From Streptomyces sp. WZ.A104 (GTDB lineage Bacteria > Actinomycetota > Actinomycetes > Streptomycetales > Streptomycetaceae): 64,000 nt of DNA. How positions within the stretch are numbered: the stretch's first letter is position 1; every line of letters starts with the position of its first letter. A model generated the notes under the pieces. That model did not search any database, was not told the origin of the DNA, and was given only the letters and a program-made list of their open reading frames with translations. The stretch is taken from the NCBI RefSeq assembly GCF_002382885.1, contig NZ_NWVL01000022.1, forward strand, positions 1-64,000, read 5' to 3'. The translations under genes and the position numbers were made by a program. Below are positions 46,779 to 56,031 of the stretch, one piece after another.

Positions 46779-47202
46779 AAGACGAGCGGGTCGGCGGTCG
46801 TTCTCCGAGGACGTCCAACGCATCTACGCCGCAGTCCTCGGCCTGGGCTGCAACCGCGGTCAGTTGATGGAGGACGACTGCATGGATGCGTCGTGCTCCG
46901 TGGCTGCGGGCGTGGCGGGCAGCCTGTGCCACCGAAGTGCCGCTGGCAAGGTTGACGTCCACGATCAGTACGTTCTGTGAGGCTGTGGCTGTCTGCGAGG
47001 ACAAGCTGACCAAGTCGCTGCACGAAGACAGGAGTGCGCCGACTAGGCGCTCGGCAACGGGGCTGGCGGCAAGGACCGCTTGGGCGCCGCACTGGCGCGC
47101 GACAGTGATCACTTGCTCGGTGGCGTCGCGTAGTGCGCCTGGATCGGTGAGGCGCTCGATGTTGTTGCGAGCCGTGTCCACCGCGTCCAGCAGGTCGCTC
47201 AT
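46756..47202 (-). CDS. Phosphoribosyltransferase-like protein
   Basis: Protein of 148 residues (ATG 47202, GGGGGTGT upstream). The stretch NVLIVDVNLASGTSVAQAAR has the shape of the PRPP-binding loop (usually VLIVDDVLATGGT) but the acidic pair is DV rather than DD/DE and Gly-Thr spacing differs. The rest (ERLVGALLSSCSDLVSLSSQ) is helical. Might be a degenerate PRTase used for ligand sensing, as in some effector modules. It is convergent with, and overlaps, the RNase H-like gene. Confidence 0.6.
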   Translation of the reverse strand: MSDLLDAVDTARNNIERLTDPGALRDATEQVITVARQCGAQAVLAASPVAERLVGALLSSCSDLVSLSSQTATASQNVLIVDVNLASGTSVAQAARHARSHGARRIHAVVLHQLTAVAAQAEDCGVDALDVLGERPPTRSSSTTDSGL

Positions 47203-47436
47203 CGGTACACCCCCATAGGAACGCTGGTCTTCGGTATGTGCAGTCTTGATGGGCAACGGCGGCGTGCCAATACCGACGCTGATTCCGTTACCAACGACAC
47301 TGCCTTCGGCCGCTGTGCGCGGCAAGCCGAACGGCAACCCATCACCCGTCCTGAGGCGTGTCACGTCTCCAGGGAGCGTGCCGCCGATAGCCGATCAAGC
47401 GAGTGAGCGCAGCATCCAGAGGGCGTACAAGGCTAG

Positions 47437-47943
47437 CTACTCCAGGGGGTGGCACTCGTAGAAGGGCTCGGGCGCCGTGAAGCTCAGGCCGTTCTCGTCG
47501 AGCGCGTTGAAGACGGTGACCCGGCCGTGCGGGAAGACGAACCCGATGGCCACCATCCCTTGCGCCGTGTCGTTGCCCTGCCATTCCAGGAGCTCGGTCT
47601 CCTGTAGCACCTGGCCATGGAGAGAGGTCAGGGCTGGCACTGCATCGTGGCGCCAACAGAGGTCGAACCCAGGCCAACGGGCGGACCCGTGGGGGGTGAG
47701 GGAGTTCCAGCCCACCGAGATGTCGTCGAACTTCTGGTGCTGGATCTCGACCTGCTCCCCGTCGAAGTCGAGCAGAACAGGACCGTCGGCGAACCATGTG
47801 TCGTCCGCGACGTCCCAAAGCAGCCAGGTACGTGTCAGTGTCTTCCCGACCAGTGCACGCAGCCGGTCGCCGTGGCTGGCGTTGATCGCGGCATGGCCAC
47901 GAAGCCACTCGAGGGCGTAGGTGGCGAGGTCGAAATCGAGCAT
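47437..47943 (-). CDS. Hypothetical protein
   Basis: Protein of 168 residues beginning MLDFDLATYALEWLRGHAAI, with FADGPVLLDFDGEQVEIQHQ and the C-terminal FNALDENGLSFTAPEPFYEC. I recall similar uncharacterised proteins in many Streptomyces; no catalytic pattern is evident. The frame opens at 48027 but the conserved-looking part starts here. The 234 bp between it and the PRTase-like gene hold nothing I recognise. Confidence 0.65.
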   Translation of the reverse strand: MLDFDLATYALEWLRGHAAINASHGDRLRALVGKTLTRTWLLWDVADDTWFADGPVLLDFDGEQVEIQHQKFDDISVGWNSLTPHGSARWPGFDLCWRHDAVPALTSLHGQVLQETELLEWQGNDTAQGMVAIGFVFPHGRVTVFNALDENGLSFTAPEPFYECHPLE

Positions 47944-48432
47944 CTGAGCATTGTGCCGGGCGAGCGGCGGGTGCGCCCGGTCCGCAGCCAGTCCGCAGGA
48001 CACCCGTAAACGGCTGTCGGGAGCCAACGCATGCCAACGAGGAAACCCCAGGTCAGAGCCCCAGAAGGGGCTCCGCCGCAGGTCAGGATCTGGCTTCAGA
48101 CATTCCGCTTCAACAACTGAACTCCACCACGTCGCTGATGTGGTGGAGTTCAGCCCGAAAGTACAAGTGAGTGATGAGGCCGGGATGACCTCGTTCCGAC
48201 CTCATCAGTCATGCCCGCCATCTTTGACGGTGCACGAAGGGCCTAAGCTGTCCTCCTGGGGTCTGCGTCACTGCCAGCGGCGGGGCGCCTGCCGGGAGCG
48301 TCGAAAACGAGCGGCTGGTGCGTCTCGCCGTCAGTACGAGCCGTGACGCCAACTCATCCGTTCAGTCCCGCCGGCCCACGCTTCTCGTAGCATAAGAGAA
48401 GTTCAAACGCGTGGTCGTGACTGGGGGCAGGG
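47944..48432. other. 489-bp gap with a perfect 14-bp hairpin; left edge of the defence block
   Basis: No convincing gene. It holds CTGAACTCCACCAC (48117-48130) and GTGGTGGAGTTCAG (48140-48153), a perfect 14-bp stem with a 9-nt loop; a TGATGAGG/CCTCATCA inverted repeat (about 48172-48210); and CTTCTC/GAGAAG flanking GTAGCATAA near 48385-48405 just before the AIPR gene, which may be part of its promoter. Confidence 0.7.
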
Positions 48433-50589
48433 ATGAGCAAGAGCGGGCAGGCAATGCCGCTGGAAGTCCGGCATGTTCGCGATGCGTTGAAGCGCGAGTT
48501 CGATCCGCTGATCTCGCTCGCTGACTACGAGAAACGTCAGCCGTTGGAACGTGAGAATGCCTTCAACTCGCGTGCGTTGTCCGCCAGGGCGGCTCGCATG
48601 CTCACGGACTGTACGTCCGAGGAAGCTGCCGAGTCGGTGATCGACGGCCGGGACGACTTCGGTATCGACGCCGTCGCTTTCTCCGCCTCCGCTCCTGAAC
48701 TGTGGCTGATCCAGGCCAAATGGAGCGACAAAGGCAAGGCCGGCTTTGACACGAGTGCCGCACACAAGCTGGTGCACGGCCTGAAGAAGCTCGACAACCG
48801 GGACTTCGATCAGTTCAACGAACGGTTCCGCCGTCTCGCTGACCGTGTGCGGTCAGTGCTTGACGTGCCTACCTGCAAGGTGGTCCTCGTCATCGCTGTC
48901 ATGGGCGAGGGGCACCTGTCTACGGAGACCGAGGCCATACTCGTCGAAGCGGCTGAGGAGTTCGGCGGCTACACGCGCTCCATCGAGCACCGGGTGTTGA
49001 ACCAGACGGACTTCCACCGTGCCGTCCGCGAGGACCTCACCCCAGAGCCGATCACCCTCACCGCCACCATGACGCAGGGCTGGCATTCCCGGGAAACCCC
49101 ATTTCAGGCATATTCGGGGCTGGTGGCGGCCGACGAACTCGCTCAGTGGTACGCCGACAACGGAGAGCGGTTGTACGACCGCAACGTCCGCAGATCGCTG
49201 GGCCTGACCGGAGTCAACCAGACGCTCGTCGAGAGTCTGATACGGGATCCGCAGGGCTTCTGGTACCGCCATAACGGCATCACGGTTCAGTGCGACAAGA
49301 TCGAGCCGCATTTCTTCGCGAAGCAGAAACCCAGTGAGCCCGTGAAGCTGGTCCTCGAAAACGCAAGCGTCGTCAACGGTGCGCAGACCGTCAGTTCTGC
49401 CCACCGGGCGTTCCAGCAGAACGAAGAAGCGGTGGGAGAGGCGTACGTCACCGTCCGGATCATCTCAGTTTCCGGTGCCCCGGAGGGGTTCGCGGGCGAG
49501 ATCACCGAGGCGACCAACACGCAGAACCACATGGAGCGGTCGGACTTCATCGCGATCAAGCCAGTACAGAGCCTGATCCGTGAGGACTTCCGACTCTCTC
49601 TTGACAAGGACTACGTATTCAAGCGCGGTGAGATTGAGCCGTCGCCGGCGTTCGGATGCTCGGTCCGCGAGGCCGCCACCGCCCTTGCCTGCGCTCACCC
49701 AGACCCGGCCCTGGCGGTACGGGTGAAGGGTTCAGCCGACGCGCTCTGGGAGGACGGTCCTGGAGGCATCTACACCCGGCTGTTCGGGCGCAGGCCCAGC
49801 GCTTATCAGATCTGGCGTAGCGTCCTACTTATGCGGCGGGTGCGGGAGTCCTTGCACGAGGTCCGCTCCACGCTCACCGGACGGGCGGGTTCGATCGCTG
49901 ACAGTGGTGCTCTGCTGGTGGCGCACATGGTCGCCCAGCAGGTCGGCTCAGAGGGAATCGACGAACCAGACTCAGGTTGGGAGTCCTCTCTGGAGGACGT
50001 ACCGGCGCGGGTCGGCGCAACGCTTGCCCAGCTTATCCCGCTGGTGAACCACCTTTTTGGGGGCGGAAGTTACATCACCAGCACCTTCGCCAGCGAGGAA
50101 CGCTCCCGAAAACTGGTCGCCGCCGTCCTTCAGGCGCTCTCCGACGGTACGGATGCCGGAGACCTCGCTGCGTACCAGCAGCGGGACGACTCGAAGCCGC
50201 CCAGGCGCCCCAATACCGTGACCCTGCTGATCGACCATGACCGTATTCCATCCGGTACCAGGCTGATGTACCACCCCAGCGCGACGGAGGAGCAGGCCAT
50301 CGGGGACTGGCTGAACGCTGACCCGCGTCGGGCCTACGCGACCTGGGTCAACGACCGGCGCAAGCCGTTGCTCTGGGAGGCTGACGGGAGCCGTTACTCG
50401 CCCAGCGGCCTGGTCACTCATATCTGGCAGCAGGCCGAGTGGCGCGAGGCGTGGAGCGCGGTCCAGGGGCCAAAACAGTGGGGTGTGCTGGGCGAGGATG
50501 GAACGCTTGTTGACCTTGCAGAGCAGCTCTGGCAGCAGCTCCTGACGGAGTCCTTGCCTGAGGAGGAACAGTTCGAGTCGCTCCAGTAA
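48433..50589 (+). CDS. AIPR-family abortive-infection nuclease
   Basis: Protein of 718 residues. The N-terminal nuclease-like part shows D79 in RDDFGIDAVAF and Q94-x-K96 in LWLIQAKW, an Mrr-like variant of the PD-(D/E)xK site. The central AIPR domain (about 230-560) includes YRHNGITVQCDKI, VVNGAQTVSSAHRAF and EATNTQNHMERSDF. The C-terminus (LLWEADGSRYSPSGLVTHIW) resembles DUF4357/RAMA-type modules linked to DNA modification. AIPR proteins act in phage abortive infection. Its position at the head of the methylase/restriction block suggests it may respond to modification state. Confidence 0.88.
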   Translation: MSKSGQAMPLEVRHVRDALKREFDPLISLADYEKRQPLERENAFNSRALSARAARMLTDCTSEEAAESVIDGRDDFGIDAVAFSASAPELWLIQAKWSDKGKAGFDTSAAHKLVHGLKKLDNRDFDQFNERFRRLADRVRSVLDVPTCKVVLVIAVMGEGHLSTETEAILVEAAEEFGGYTRSIEHRVLNQTDFHRAVREDLTPEPITLTATMTQGWHSRETPFQAYSGLVAADELAQWYADNGERLYDRNVRRSLGLTGVNQTLVESLIRDPQGFWYRHNGITVQCDKIEPHFFAKQKPSEPVKLVLENASVVNGAQTVSSAHRAFQQNEEAVGEAYVTVRIISVSGAPEGFAGEITEATNTQNHMERSDFIAIKPVQSLIREDFRLSLDKDYVFKRGEIEPSPAFGCSVREAATALACAHPDPALAVRVKGSADALWEDGPGGIYTRLFGRRPSAYQIWRSVLLMRRVRESLHEVRSTLTGRAGSIADSGALLVAHMVAQQVGSEGIDEPDSGWESSLEDVPARVGATLAQLIPLVNHLFGGGSYITSTFASEERSRKLVAAVLQALSDGTDAGDLAAYQQRDDSKPPRRPNTVTLLIDHDRIPSGTRLMYHPSATEEQAIGDWLNADPRRAYATWVNDRRKPLLWEADGSRYSPSGLVTHIWQQAEWREAWSAVQGPKQWGVLGEDGTLVDLAEQLWQQLLTESLPEEEQFESLQ

Positions 50590-50845
50590 GGGCAGCTTGC
50601 GGCAACGCCCGACACAGTGACGCGATCGGCGAACCAGCTACGCCTCGGCCTCCTCTCGCTTCGGCATCCGGTGGGCGAGGTGCTAGCGAGGAGCGCGCGG
50701 CACCCTGCGCGAGCATCGGTGACTTCGATACGCAAAGTGCACGGCCTCAACGTGAATCGGAAGTCGAAGTCCCGTCCGACGACGCGTGAGCTGATTTGGG
50801 CGGCTGCCCCCCACTGTCCCTGATGCCGAACTTCTCCAGGATGTT

Positions 50846-51685
50846 TCAGGCCCCTTCTGCGAATCGGGGACGAGCCGTGTGCTGCGAGATGCGTGGCATC
50901 GTCTCGCCTGGTGAACGACGGAGCAGCTTCATGTCGCGGCCCTCGACCCAGGCGTTCCAGGACTTGAGGTAGTAGAGCAGGTGCTCCCGCGAGTCGTCGC
51001 GCCTGCGGTGGGTCTTGCCGGCCGCCAGGTTCAGCAGCGTATTGCGTAGAGTCAGCCGCGGGTCACCGATGCGCAGCCCCGCGCCGGTGACCAGGGCCTC
51101 GTGCCAGGGGAGCTGATCGAGCTCGGGACGGGCGTCGGTGGTCGCGTACCAGCCGACCGCGGCGGCCGTCACGGTGATGCGGAAAGCCCTGTTCATCGGG
51201 ATCGCCGCCCGGACAGCGTCCCGCATACCGGGGTGCTGGTCGAGGACGGTGAGCAGCAGATCGTTACTGACGGCGGCGCTCTGCCCGCTCCACGCGGAGT
51301 CCGGGGCGGTCAGATAGAGATGCAGTCCGCGCAGGGCTGCCGCCAGGTGGGTACTGTGCTCCTCGCCCGCGAGGGCCAGCGCGTCGCGCCCGCTGCGCTT
51401 GCGGCCGTTGTCCATCACGGTGAACGCGGACTGCGCCACTCCGCGTGTCACCACGCACTGCACGGGGACGCCCGCCTTCGCCACCGCCTCCAACCGGTGC
51501 TGGCCGTCGATCAGTGTGCCGTGGTCGTCGAAGGCGATGCCCTGGTGGGTGAGCTGCCACTCGCCGCGCTCGATCTGGTGGGTGAGCTGCTGGACGAACG
51601 CTTTGCTCAGCGGGCGGTTCTTGGTGTTGAGAAGCAGCCAGTCGCGGGCCAGCTCGGGCGTGATCACTTCTACGTTGCTCTGCAT
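50846..51685 (-). CDS. ParB/DGQHR-like protein
   Basis: Protein of 279 residues. The core motif GTLIDGQHRLEAVAKAGVPV is that of ParB-like/DGQHR proteins, which includes nucleotide-binding and DNA-processing members, some in phage-related or DNA-modification loci. The front part (PELARDWLLLNTKNRPLSKA) and a long helical C-terminus follow the type seen in actinobacteria. ATG 51685 has GGAGGGG upstream. It diverges from the HTH-methylase gene and shares its promoter region. The 256 bp to its left, after the AIPR gene, hold nothing I recognise. Confidence 0.8.
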   Translation of the reverse strand: MQSNVEVITPELARDWLLLNTKNRPLSKAFVQQLTHQIERGEWQLTHQGIAFDDHGTLIDGQHRLEAVAKAGVPVQCVVTRGVAQSAFTVMDNGRKRSGRDALALAGEEHSTHLAAALRGLHLYLTAPDSAWSGQSAAVSNDLLLTVLDQHPGMRDAVRAAIPMNRAFRITVTAAAVGWYATTDARPELDQLPWHEALVTGAGLRIGDPRLTLRNTLLNLAAGKTHRRRDDSREHLLYYLKSWNAWVEGRDMKLLRRSPGETMPRISQHTARPRFAEGA

Positions 51686-51732
51686 GACGTCCCCTCCATT
51701 GCCATCACCGGCAGCACTCGTCGATAGCAACG

Positions 51733-51784
51733 ATGACAGCATCGCTTGAAAGCATTGTCAAACGACATTCTGCCATGCTGTACT
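51733..51784. promoter_or_regulatory. Overlapping divergent promoters, ParB-like gene and methylase operon
   Basis: Rightward: TTGTCA (51755), 18-base spacer, TGTACT (51779). Leftward: TTGACA (complement of 51756-51761), 17-base spacer, TGTCAT (complement of 51733-51738). The two -35 boxes overlap almost completely, so polymerase binding for the two directions should compete. Spacing is good for both; no operator identified. Confidence 0.6.
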
Positions 51785-51821
51785 GTTCGTGCGTGTTCGA
51801 TGAAGACGAAGGGGGCTACTG

Positions 51822-53906
51822 ATGGCCGCACCGACCACGGTAAGTACCTCCGACATCGCCCGTATCGCGGACGTCGGCCGCGCGACCGTGACCAATTGGC
51901 GGCGCCGCCACTCCGATTTCCCTGCTCCCACGGGCGGTACGGAATCGCGCCCCACGTTCACGCTGGAGGATGTGGAGGGGTGGCTGGCCGAGCATGGCCG
52001 CCTACCGCAGTTCACCGAGCAGCAGCGGTTGTGGCGTGAGCTGCTGCGAGAGGCCGAGGGGTCGGGGCTGACTGAAGCGATGGCCCGGGCCGCGCTCTTC
52101 CTCGCCTTCCTGGAACATGAAGGTCACACCTCACGGGAGACGCGTTACGTTCACTACGCCGAAGGGCCGGGCGTGGACGCCGAGGGTCTCAGTGTCGGCA
52201 TGCTCGACGAGATCGGCAGAGCACTTCAGGACATGCCTGAGCCGGTCGCCCTACTACGTTCCGCGTCGCTGACGCGTGAGCTTGCGGCTGCCGCGACACG
52301 GCAGACGCCGGACGAAGTCCTGTCGGACCTGCTCGACCGCTACGCGAAGGAGTCGCGATGGCGCAGGCCGGGGACCCCGGCGGCGGTGGCTCACTTCATG
52401 GCGACACTGGCCAAGGCCGCCTCGCCGGACGACGCGCTGAGCGCCGTACTCGACCCGGCATGCGGGACGGGGGACCTGCTGGAGGCGGCCCGGATCCAGG
52501 GGGCCACGCAGCTTGACGGCCAGGACCGGGAGCTGCATTTGGCCCAGCTGGCCGCGTCCCGGCTCTCCCTCCGGCTGGGCGGGAAGGGGCACTGCTCTGT
52601 CGACGCCGAGGACGCTCTCGCCCGATCCCGGCATACGGGTGGGGAGTTCGACGCGGTCCTGTGCAATCCCCCGTACAACGAACGTGACTGGGGCGCGGAC
52701 GAGTTGGCCTACGACTCCCGCTGGGAGTACGGCCTGCCGTCCCGGTCCGAGTCCGAGCTAGCCTGGCTGCAGCACTGCCTGTCGCGGGTGCGCCCGGGTG
52801 GTGTGGTGGTCATGCTGCTGCCGCCGTCCGTCGCCTCCCGGAGTTCGGGGCGGCGGATCCGGGCGGCGCTCGTACGGCACGGCGCGCTGCGCGCTGTGCT
52901 GGCGCTGCCTGCCGGGGCCGCTCCGCCGGCGCACATCGGGCTGCATCTGTGGGTGCTGCGGAGGCCGGGCGGGGGCAACGGTGCAGAGGCCAGCCATGTG
53001 TTGTTCATGAACTGCAAGTCGTTGCCGGACATGAACAGCCGTGGCGGGCGCCCCTCCGTCACCTACCGAGAGCTGCTTACAGCGCCTGAGAAGTGCCCTG
53101 CCATGCCAGGCGTCTACCGTGCCGTTCCGATCACGGATCTGCTCGACGACACAGTCGACCTCACGCCCGCGCCACGACTCGCGGGGGAGCGCGACCTGCC
53201 GCCGGTAGCCGACCTCCGTCGTACCCTGAGCGGCCGTCGAGACAGCCTCGGCTCCGTACTGTCGCAGGCATCGGCACTCGCCCCGAGCGATGATTGGGGA
53301 GTCTCCCGGACGGGCGGGCCATGGACGATGGCCCCGCTCGCCGATCTGATTCGTACGGGGGCGCTGACTCTGCTCAGGGCCAAGGCGAAGGGCGGCAGCG
53401 GGGATTCGGATGGCGACGATCCCGTCCTCACGGCTGCGGATGTGAACGAGGGGCGCTCCCCGTCCGGGCGCGGTCCGGCAGGGGATGAGGACGCGGTGCG
53501 GATCAAGGTCGGGGACGTGATCATCCCCGGGACCCTGCTGTCCGCGGACAGGACCGCCGCGCGGGTTGCGGACGACACCGACGCGGGGGCGCTGCTCGGC
53601 AGGAACCTGCACCTGCTGCGCCCGGACGAGGCGCGGCTCGACCCGTGGTTCCTGGCCGGCTTCCTCGCCGACCCGGCCAATGTGCAGCGGGCGAGCCAGG
53701 GGACGTCGATCGTTCGGGTGGATCCGCGCAGGCTCCAAGTTCCCTTGCTGCCGCTTGAGGAGCAGCAGACATACGGGGCGGCGTTCCGGCGGCTGCACAC
53801 CTTTACAACGGCTCTGCGCCGGGCTGCGCTCCAGGGTGAGGAGACGGCCGGGAAGTTGCGGGCCGCGCTCACAGCAGGCGCTTTGCGGCCACCGCCACCG
53901 GCCTGA
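51822..53906 (+). CDS. HTH - N6-adenine methylase - specificity-domain fusion
   Basis: Protein of 694 residues. A small N-terminal HTH (VSTSDIARIADVGRATVTNW) is followed by an HsdM-like methylase with SAM motif DPACGTGDLL near 211 and catalytic NPPYNERDW near 282. The C-terminal 200 residues resemble an HsdS half, ending LPLEEQQTYGAAFRRLHTFT then a coiled coil. It may therefore bind, recognise and methylate DNA by itself. It is 91 bp upstream of hsdM and the first gene of the rightward run. It could be an accessory modification enzyme or a modification-dependent regulator of the operon. Confidence 0.88.
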   Translation: MAAPTTVSTSDIARIADVGRATVTNWRRRHSDFPAPTGGTESRPTFTLEDVEGWLAEHGRLPQFTEQQRLWRELLREAEGSGLTEAMARAALFLAFLEHEGHTSRETRYVHYAEGPGVDAEGLSVGMLDEIGRALQDMPEPVALLRSASLTRELAAAATRQTPDEVLSDLLDRYAKESRWRRPGTPAAVAHFMATLAKAASPDDALSAVLDPACGTGDLLEAARIQGATQLDGQDRELHLAQLAASRLSLRLGGKGHCSVDAEDALARSRHTGGEFDAVLCNPPYNERDWGADELAYDSRWEYGLPSRSESELAWLQHCLSRVRPGGVVVMLLPPSVASRSSGRRIRAALVRHGALRAVLALPAGAAPPAHIGLHLWVLRRPGGGNGAEASHVLFMNCKSLPDMNSRGGRPSVTYRELLTAPEKCPAMPGVYRAVPITDLLDDTVDLTPAPRLAGERDLPPVADLRRTLSGRRDSLGSVLSQASALAPSDDWGVSRTGGPWTMAPLADLIRTGALTLLRAKAKGGSGDSDGDDPVLTAADVNEGRSPSGRGPAGDEDAVRIKVGDVIIPGTLLSADRTAARVADDTDAGALLGRNLHLLRPDEARLDPWFLAGFLADPANVQRASQGTSIVRVDPRRLQVPLLPLEEQQTYGAAFRRLHTFTTALRRAALQGEETAGKLRAALTAGALRPPPPA

Positions 53907-53997
53907 ACCCATGCGGGCCGTCCCGCACACACGACACACTGACCGCGTACATACCGCACTGAAGTATTCGCCGCCCCGGCGGCCCGGAAGGACAACG

Positions 53998-56031
53998 GTG
54001 GAGCAGGACCACAGCAGGCACTCGGAGATGATCAACTTCATCTGGAAGGTCGCCGACTTGTTGCGCGGCGACTTCCGGGCGCATGACTACGGGAAGATCA
54101 TTCTTCCGTTCACGGTGCTGCGGCGACTGGATTGTGTGCTGGAGCCGACGAAGGCCGAAGTGCTTGCGGAGGTCGAGGAACTGGAGGAGCGGGGACGCAA
54201 GCAGGCATACCGGGAGATGAGGCTCTGCGAAGTTGCGGGGCACGGTTTCTACAACACGAGTAATCTCACCTTCGAGCGCATCGGCCGGGACCACTCGCAG
54301 GCAAAGACACTGCTGAAGTCGTATTACGGCGCCTTCTCTGAGAACGCTCGGGAGATCCTTGACCGGTACAACTTCGACCAGCACATCTCCGATCTTCAGG
54401 AGAGGGGGCTGCTATATCAGGTCGTCGGTGAATTCGCCAAGATCGATCTGAGGCTGCCGAAGCGGCCGGACGACAAGGACGGCATCGACAACCACCAGAT
54501 GGGCTACATCTTCGAGGAGCTCATCCGGAAGTTCTCCGAGGACAACCCCGCTGGTGAGCACTTCACGCCCCGCGAGGTGGTCCGGTTGATGGTGAACCTG
54601 CTGCTAGCCCCGGATGAGGGGGCGCTGGGTGCGGGCAAGACGCGGACGGTCCTCGACCCGGCCTGCGGGACGGGCGGCATTCTCAGCGAGACTGAGGACC
54701 ACATCAAGCGAAAGGCTCCGCATACGACCGTCGGGCTGTACGGGCAGGAACTGAACCCCGAGTCGCACGCCATCTGCCAGTCCGACCTGCTGATCAAAGG
54801 GCAGGAACCGGACAACATCAAGTCCGGGAACTCCTTCACTCAGGACGGCCACAAGGACCAGAAGTTCGACTACTTGGTCGCGAACCCGCCGTTCGGAGTG
54901 GAGTGGAAGAAGGTCAAGCAGGAAGTGGAACGCTTCGCCAGAAACGGAGATCGTTTTCACGCGGGACTGCCAAGGATCAGCGACGGTTCCTTCCTCTTCC
55001 TCCAGCACATGATTTCGAAGATGAAGCCGGCGCATCCTGACGGGAAGGGCGGCTTCGAAGGCGGAAGCCGTATCGCGATCGTCTTCAACGGGTCGCCGCT
55101 GTTCAGCGGCGGGGCGGGCTCCGGCGAGTCCGACATCCGTCGGTGGATCCTGGAGGAAGAGGACCTGCTGGAGGCTATCGTGGCGCTGCCGGATCAGCTC
55201 TTTTACAACACCGGGATTTCCACCTACTTCTGGATCCTGTCGAACAGGAAGCACCGGAGCCTCAAGGACAAGGTCATCTTGCTGGACGCGCGAGGCCAGT
55301 CGACGAGGATGCGTAAATCGCTGGGCGACAAGCGCAAGGTAATCTCCGATGCCCAGATTACAGCGGTGACGGGCATGTACATGAAGGCGGTGGCTGCGGC
55401 GACCGACGAGCGGCTGTCCCTGCCGGAGAACGTAAAGATCTTTGAGACGAAGAGGTTCGGTTACCAACGCATCATCGTGGAAAGGCCGTTGAAGCTGCAC
55501 TTTGAGATCACGCAGGAGACGCTGGCTGCGCTCCGGGCTTCCGCTGCGATCGAAAAGGCGATTGATGCGGGTTCGTTCGCAGATGCGCTGAAGTCGCTGG
55601 TGGGCGAGCGTTGGGCGACGAAGGCGGAGGCGTGGGACGCGATTCGTCAGGCGATGGTGCCGACGGGCCTGATGATGCCGACGGGCAAGCCCTTCCAGAA
55701 GGCGCTACGGGATGTGGTGGGGGTGCGCGACCCCGAGGGCGAGGAGCAGTACCTCAAGAAGGGCGACCCGCACCCGGAGCCGGACCCTGACCTCCGTGAC
55801 AACGAGAACGTGCCGTTGGAGGAGGACATCGACGCGTACATGAAGCGCGAGGTGTTGCCGCATGTACCGGACGCGTGGGTGGACCACGAAAAGACGAAGA
55901 TCGGCTACGAGATTCCGTTCACGCGGCAGTTCTATGTGTATGAGCCGCCGAGGCCGTTGAAAGAGATTGACGCGGAGCTGGCGTCGCTGGAGGCCGAGAT
56001 TCAGCGGCTGCTCGGGGAGGTGACGAAGTGA
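53998..56031 (+). CDS. hsdM: Type I restriction enzyme, modification subunit
   Basis: N6-adenine methyltransferase of 677 residues. The N-terminal HsdM helical domain (FIWKVADLLRGDFRAHDYGK) precedes motif I DPACGTGGIL near 218 and NPPFGVEW near 296. GTG 53998 with GAAGGA 6 nt upstream was chosen; the frame is open upstream but inside the preceding gene. The C-terminus (ELASLEAEIQRLLGEVTK) is a coiled coil for contact with HsdS. Longer than the roughly 520-residue classic subunit because of a C-terminal extension from about 500. Stop overlaps the hsdS GTG by 4 bp. Confidence 0.96.
   Translation: MEQDHSRHSEMINFIWKVADLLRGDFRAHDYGKIILPFTVLRRLDCVLEPTKAEVLAEVEELEERGRKQAYREMRLCEVAGHGFYNTSNLTFERIGRDHSQAKTLLKSYYGAFSENAREILDRYNFDQHISDLQERGLLYQVVGEFAKIDLRLPKRPDDKDGIDNHQMGYIFEELIRKFSEDNPAGEHFTPREVVRLMVNLLLAPDEGALGAGKTRTVLDPACGTGGILSETEDHIKRKAPHTTVGLYGQELNPESHAICQSDLLIKGQEPDNIKSGNSFTQDGHKDQKFDYLVANPPFGVEWKKVKQEVERFARNGDRFHAGLPRISDGSFLFLQHMISKMKPAHPDGKGGFEGGSRIAIVFNGSPLFSGGAGSGESDIRRWILEEEDLLEAIVALPDQLFYNTGISTYFWILSNRKHRSLKDKVILLDARGQSTRMRKSLGDKRKVISDAQITAVTGMYMKAVAAATDERLSLPENVKIFETKRFGYQRIIVERPLKLHFEITQETLAALRASAAIEKAIDAGSFADALKSLVGERWATKAEAWDAIRQAMVPTGLMMPTGKPFQKALRDVVGVRDPEGEEQYLKKGDPHPEPDPDLRDNENVPLEEDIDAYMKREVLPHVPDAWVDHEKTKIGYEIPFTRQFYVYEPPRPLKEIDAELASLEAEIQRLLGEVTK

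Noticed and set aside
46272-46823. Longer N-terminus of the kinase frame upstream of its ATG at 46271
   Set aside because: The extra 184 codons lie opposite the RNase H-like gene and show no domain; homology starts near ATG 46271.
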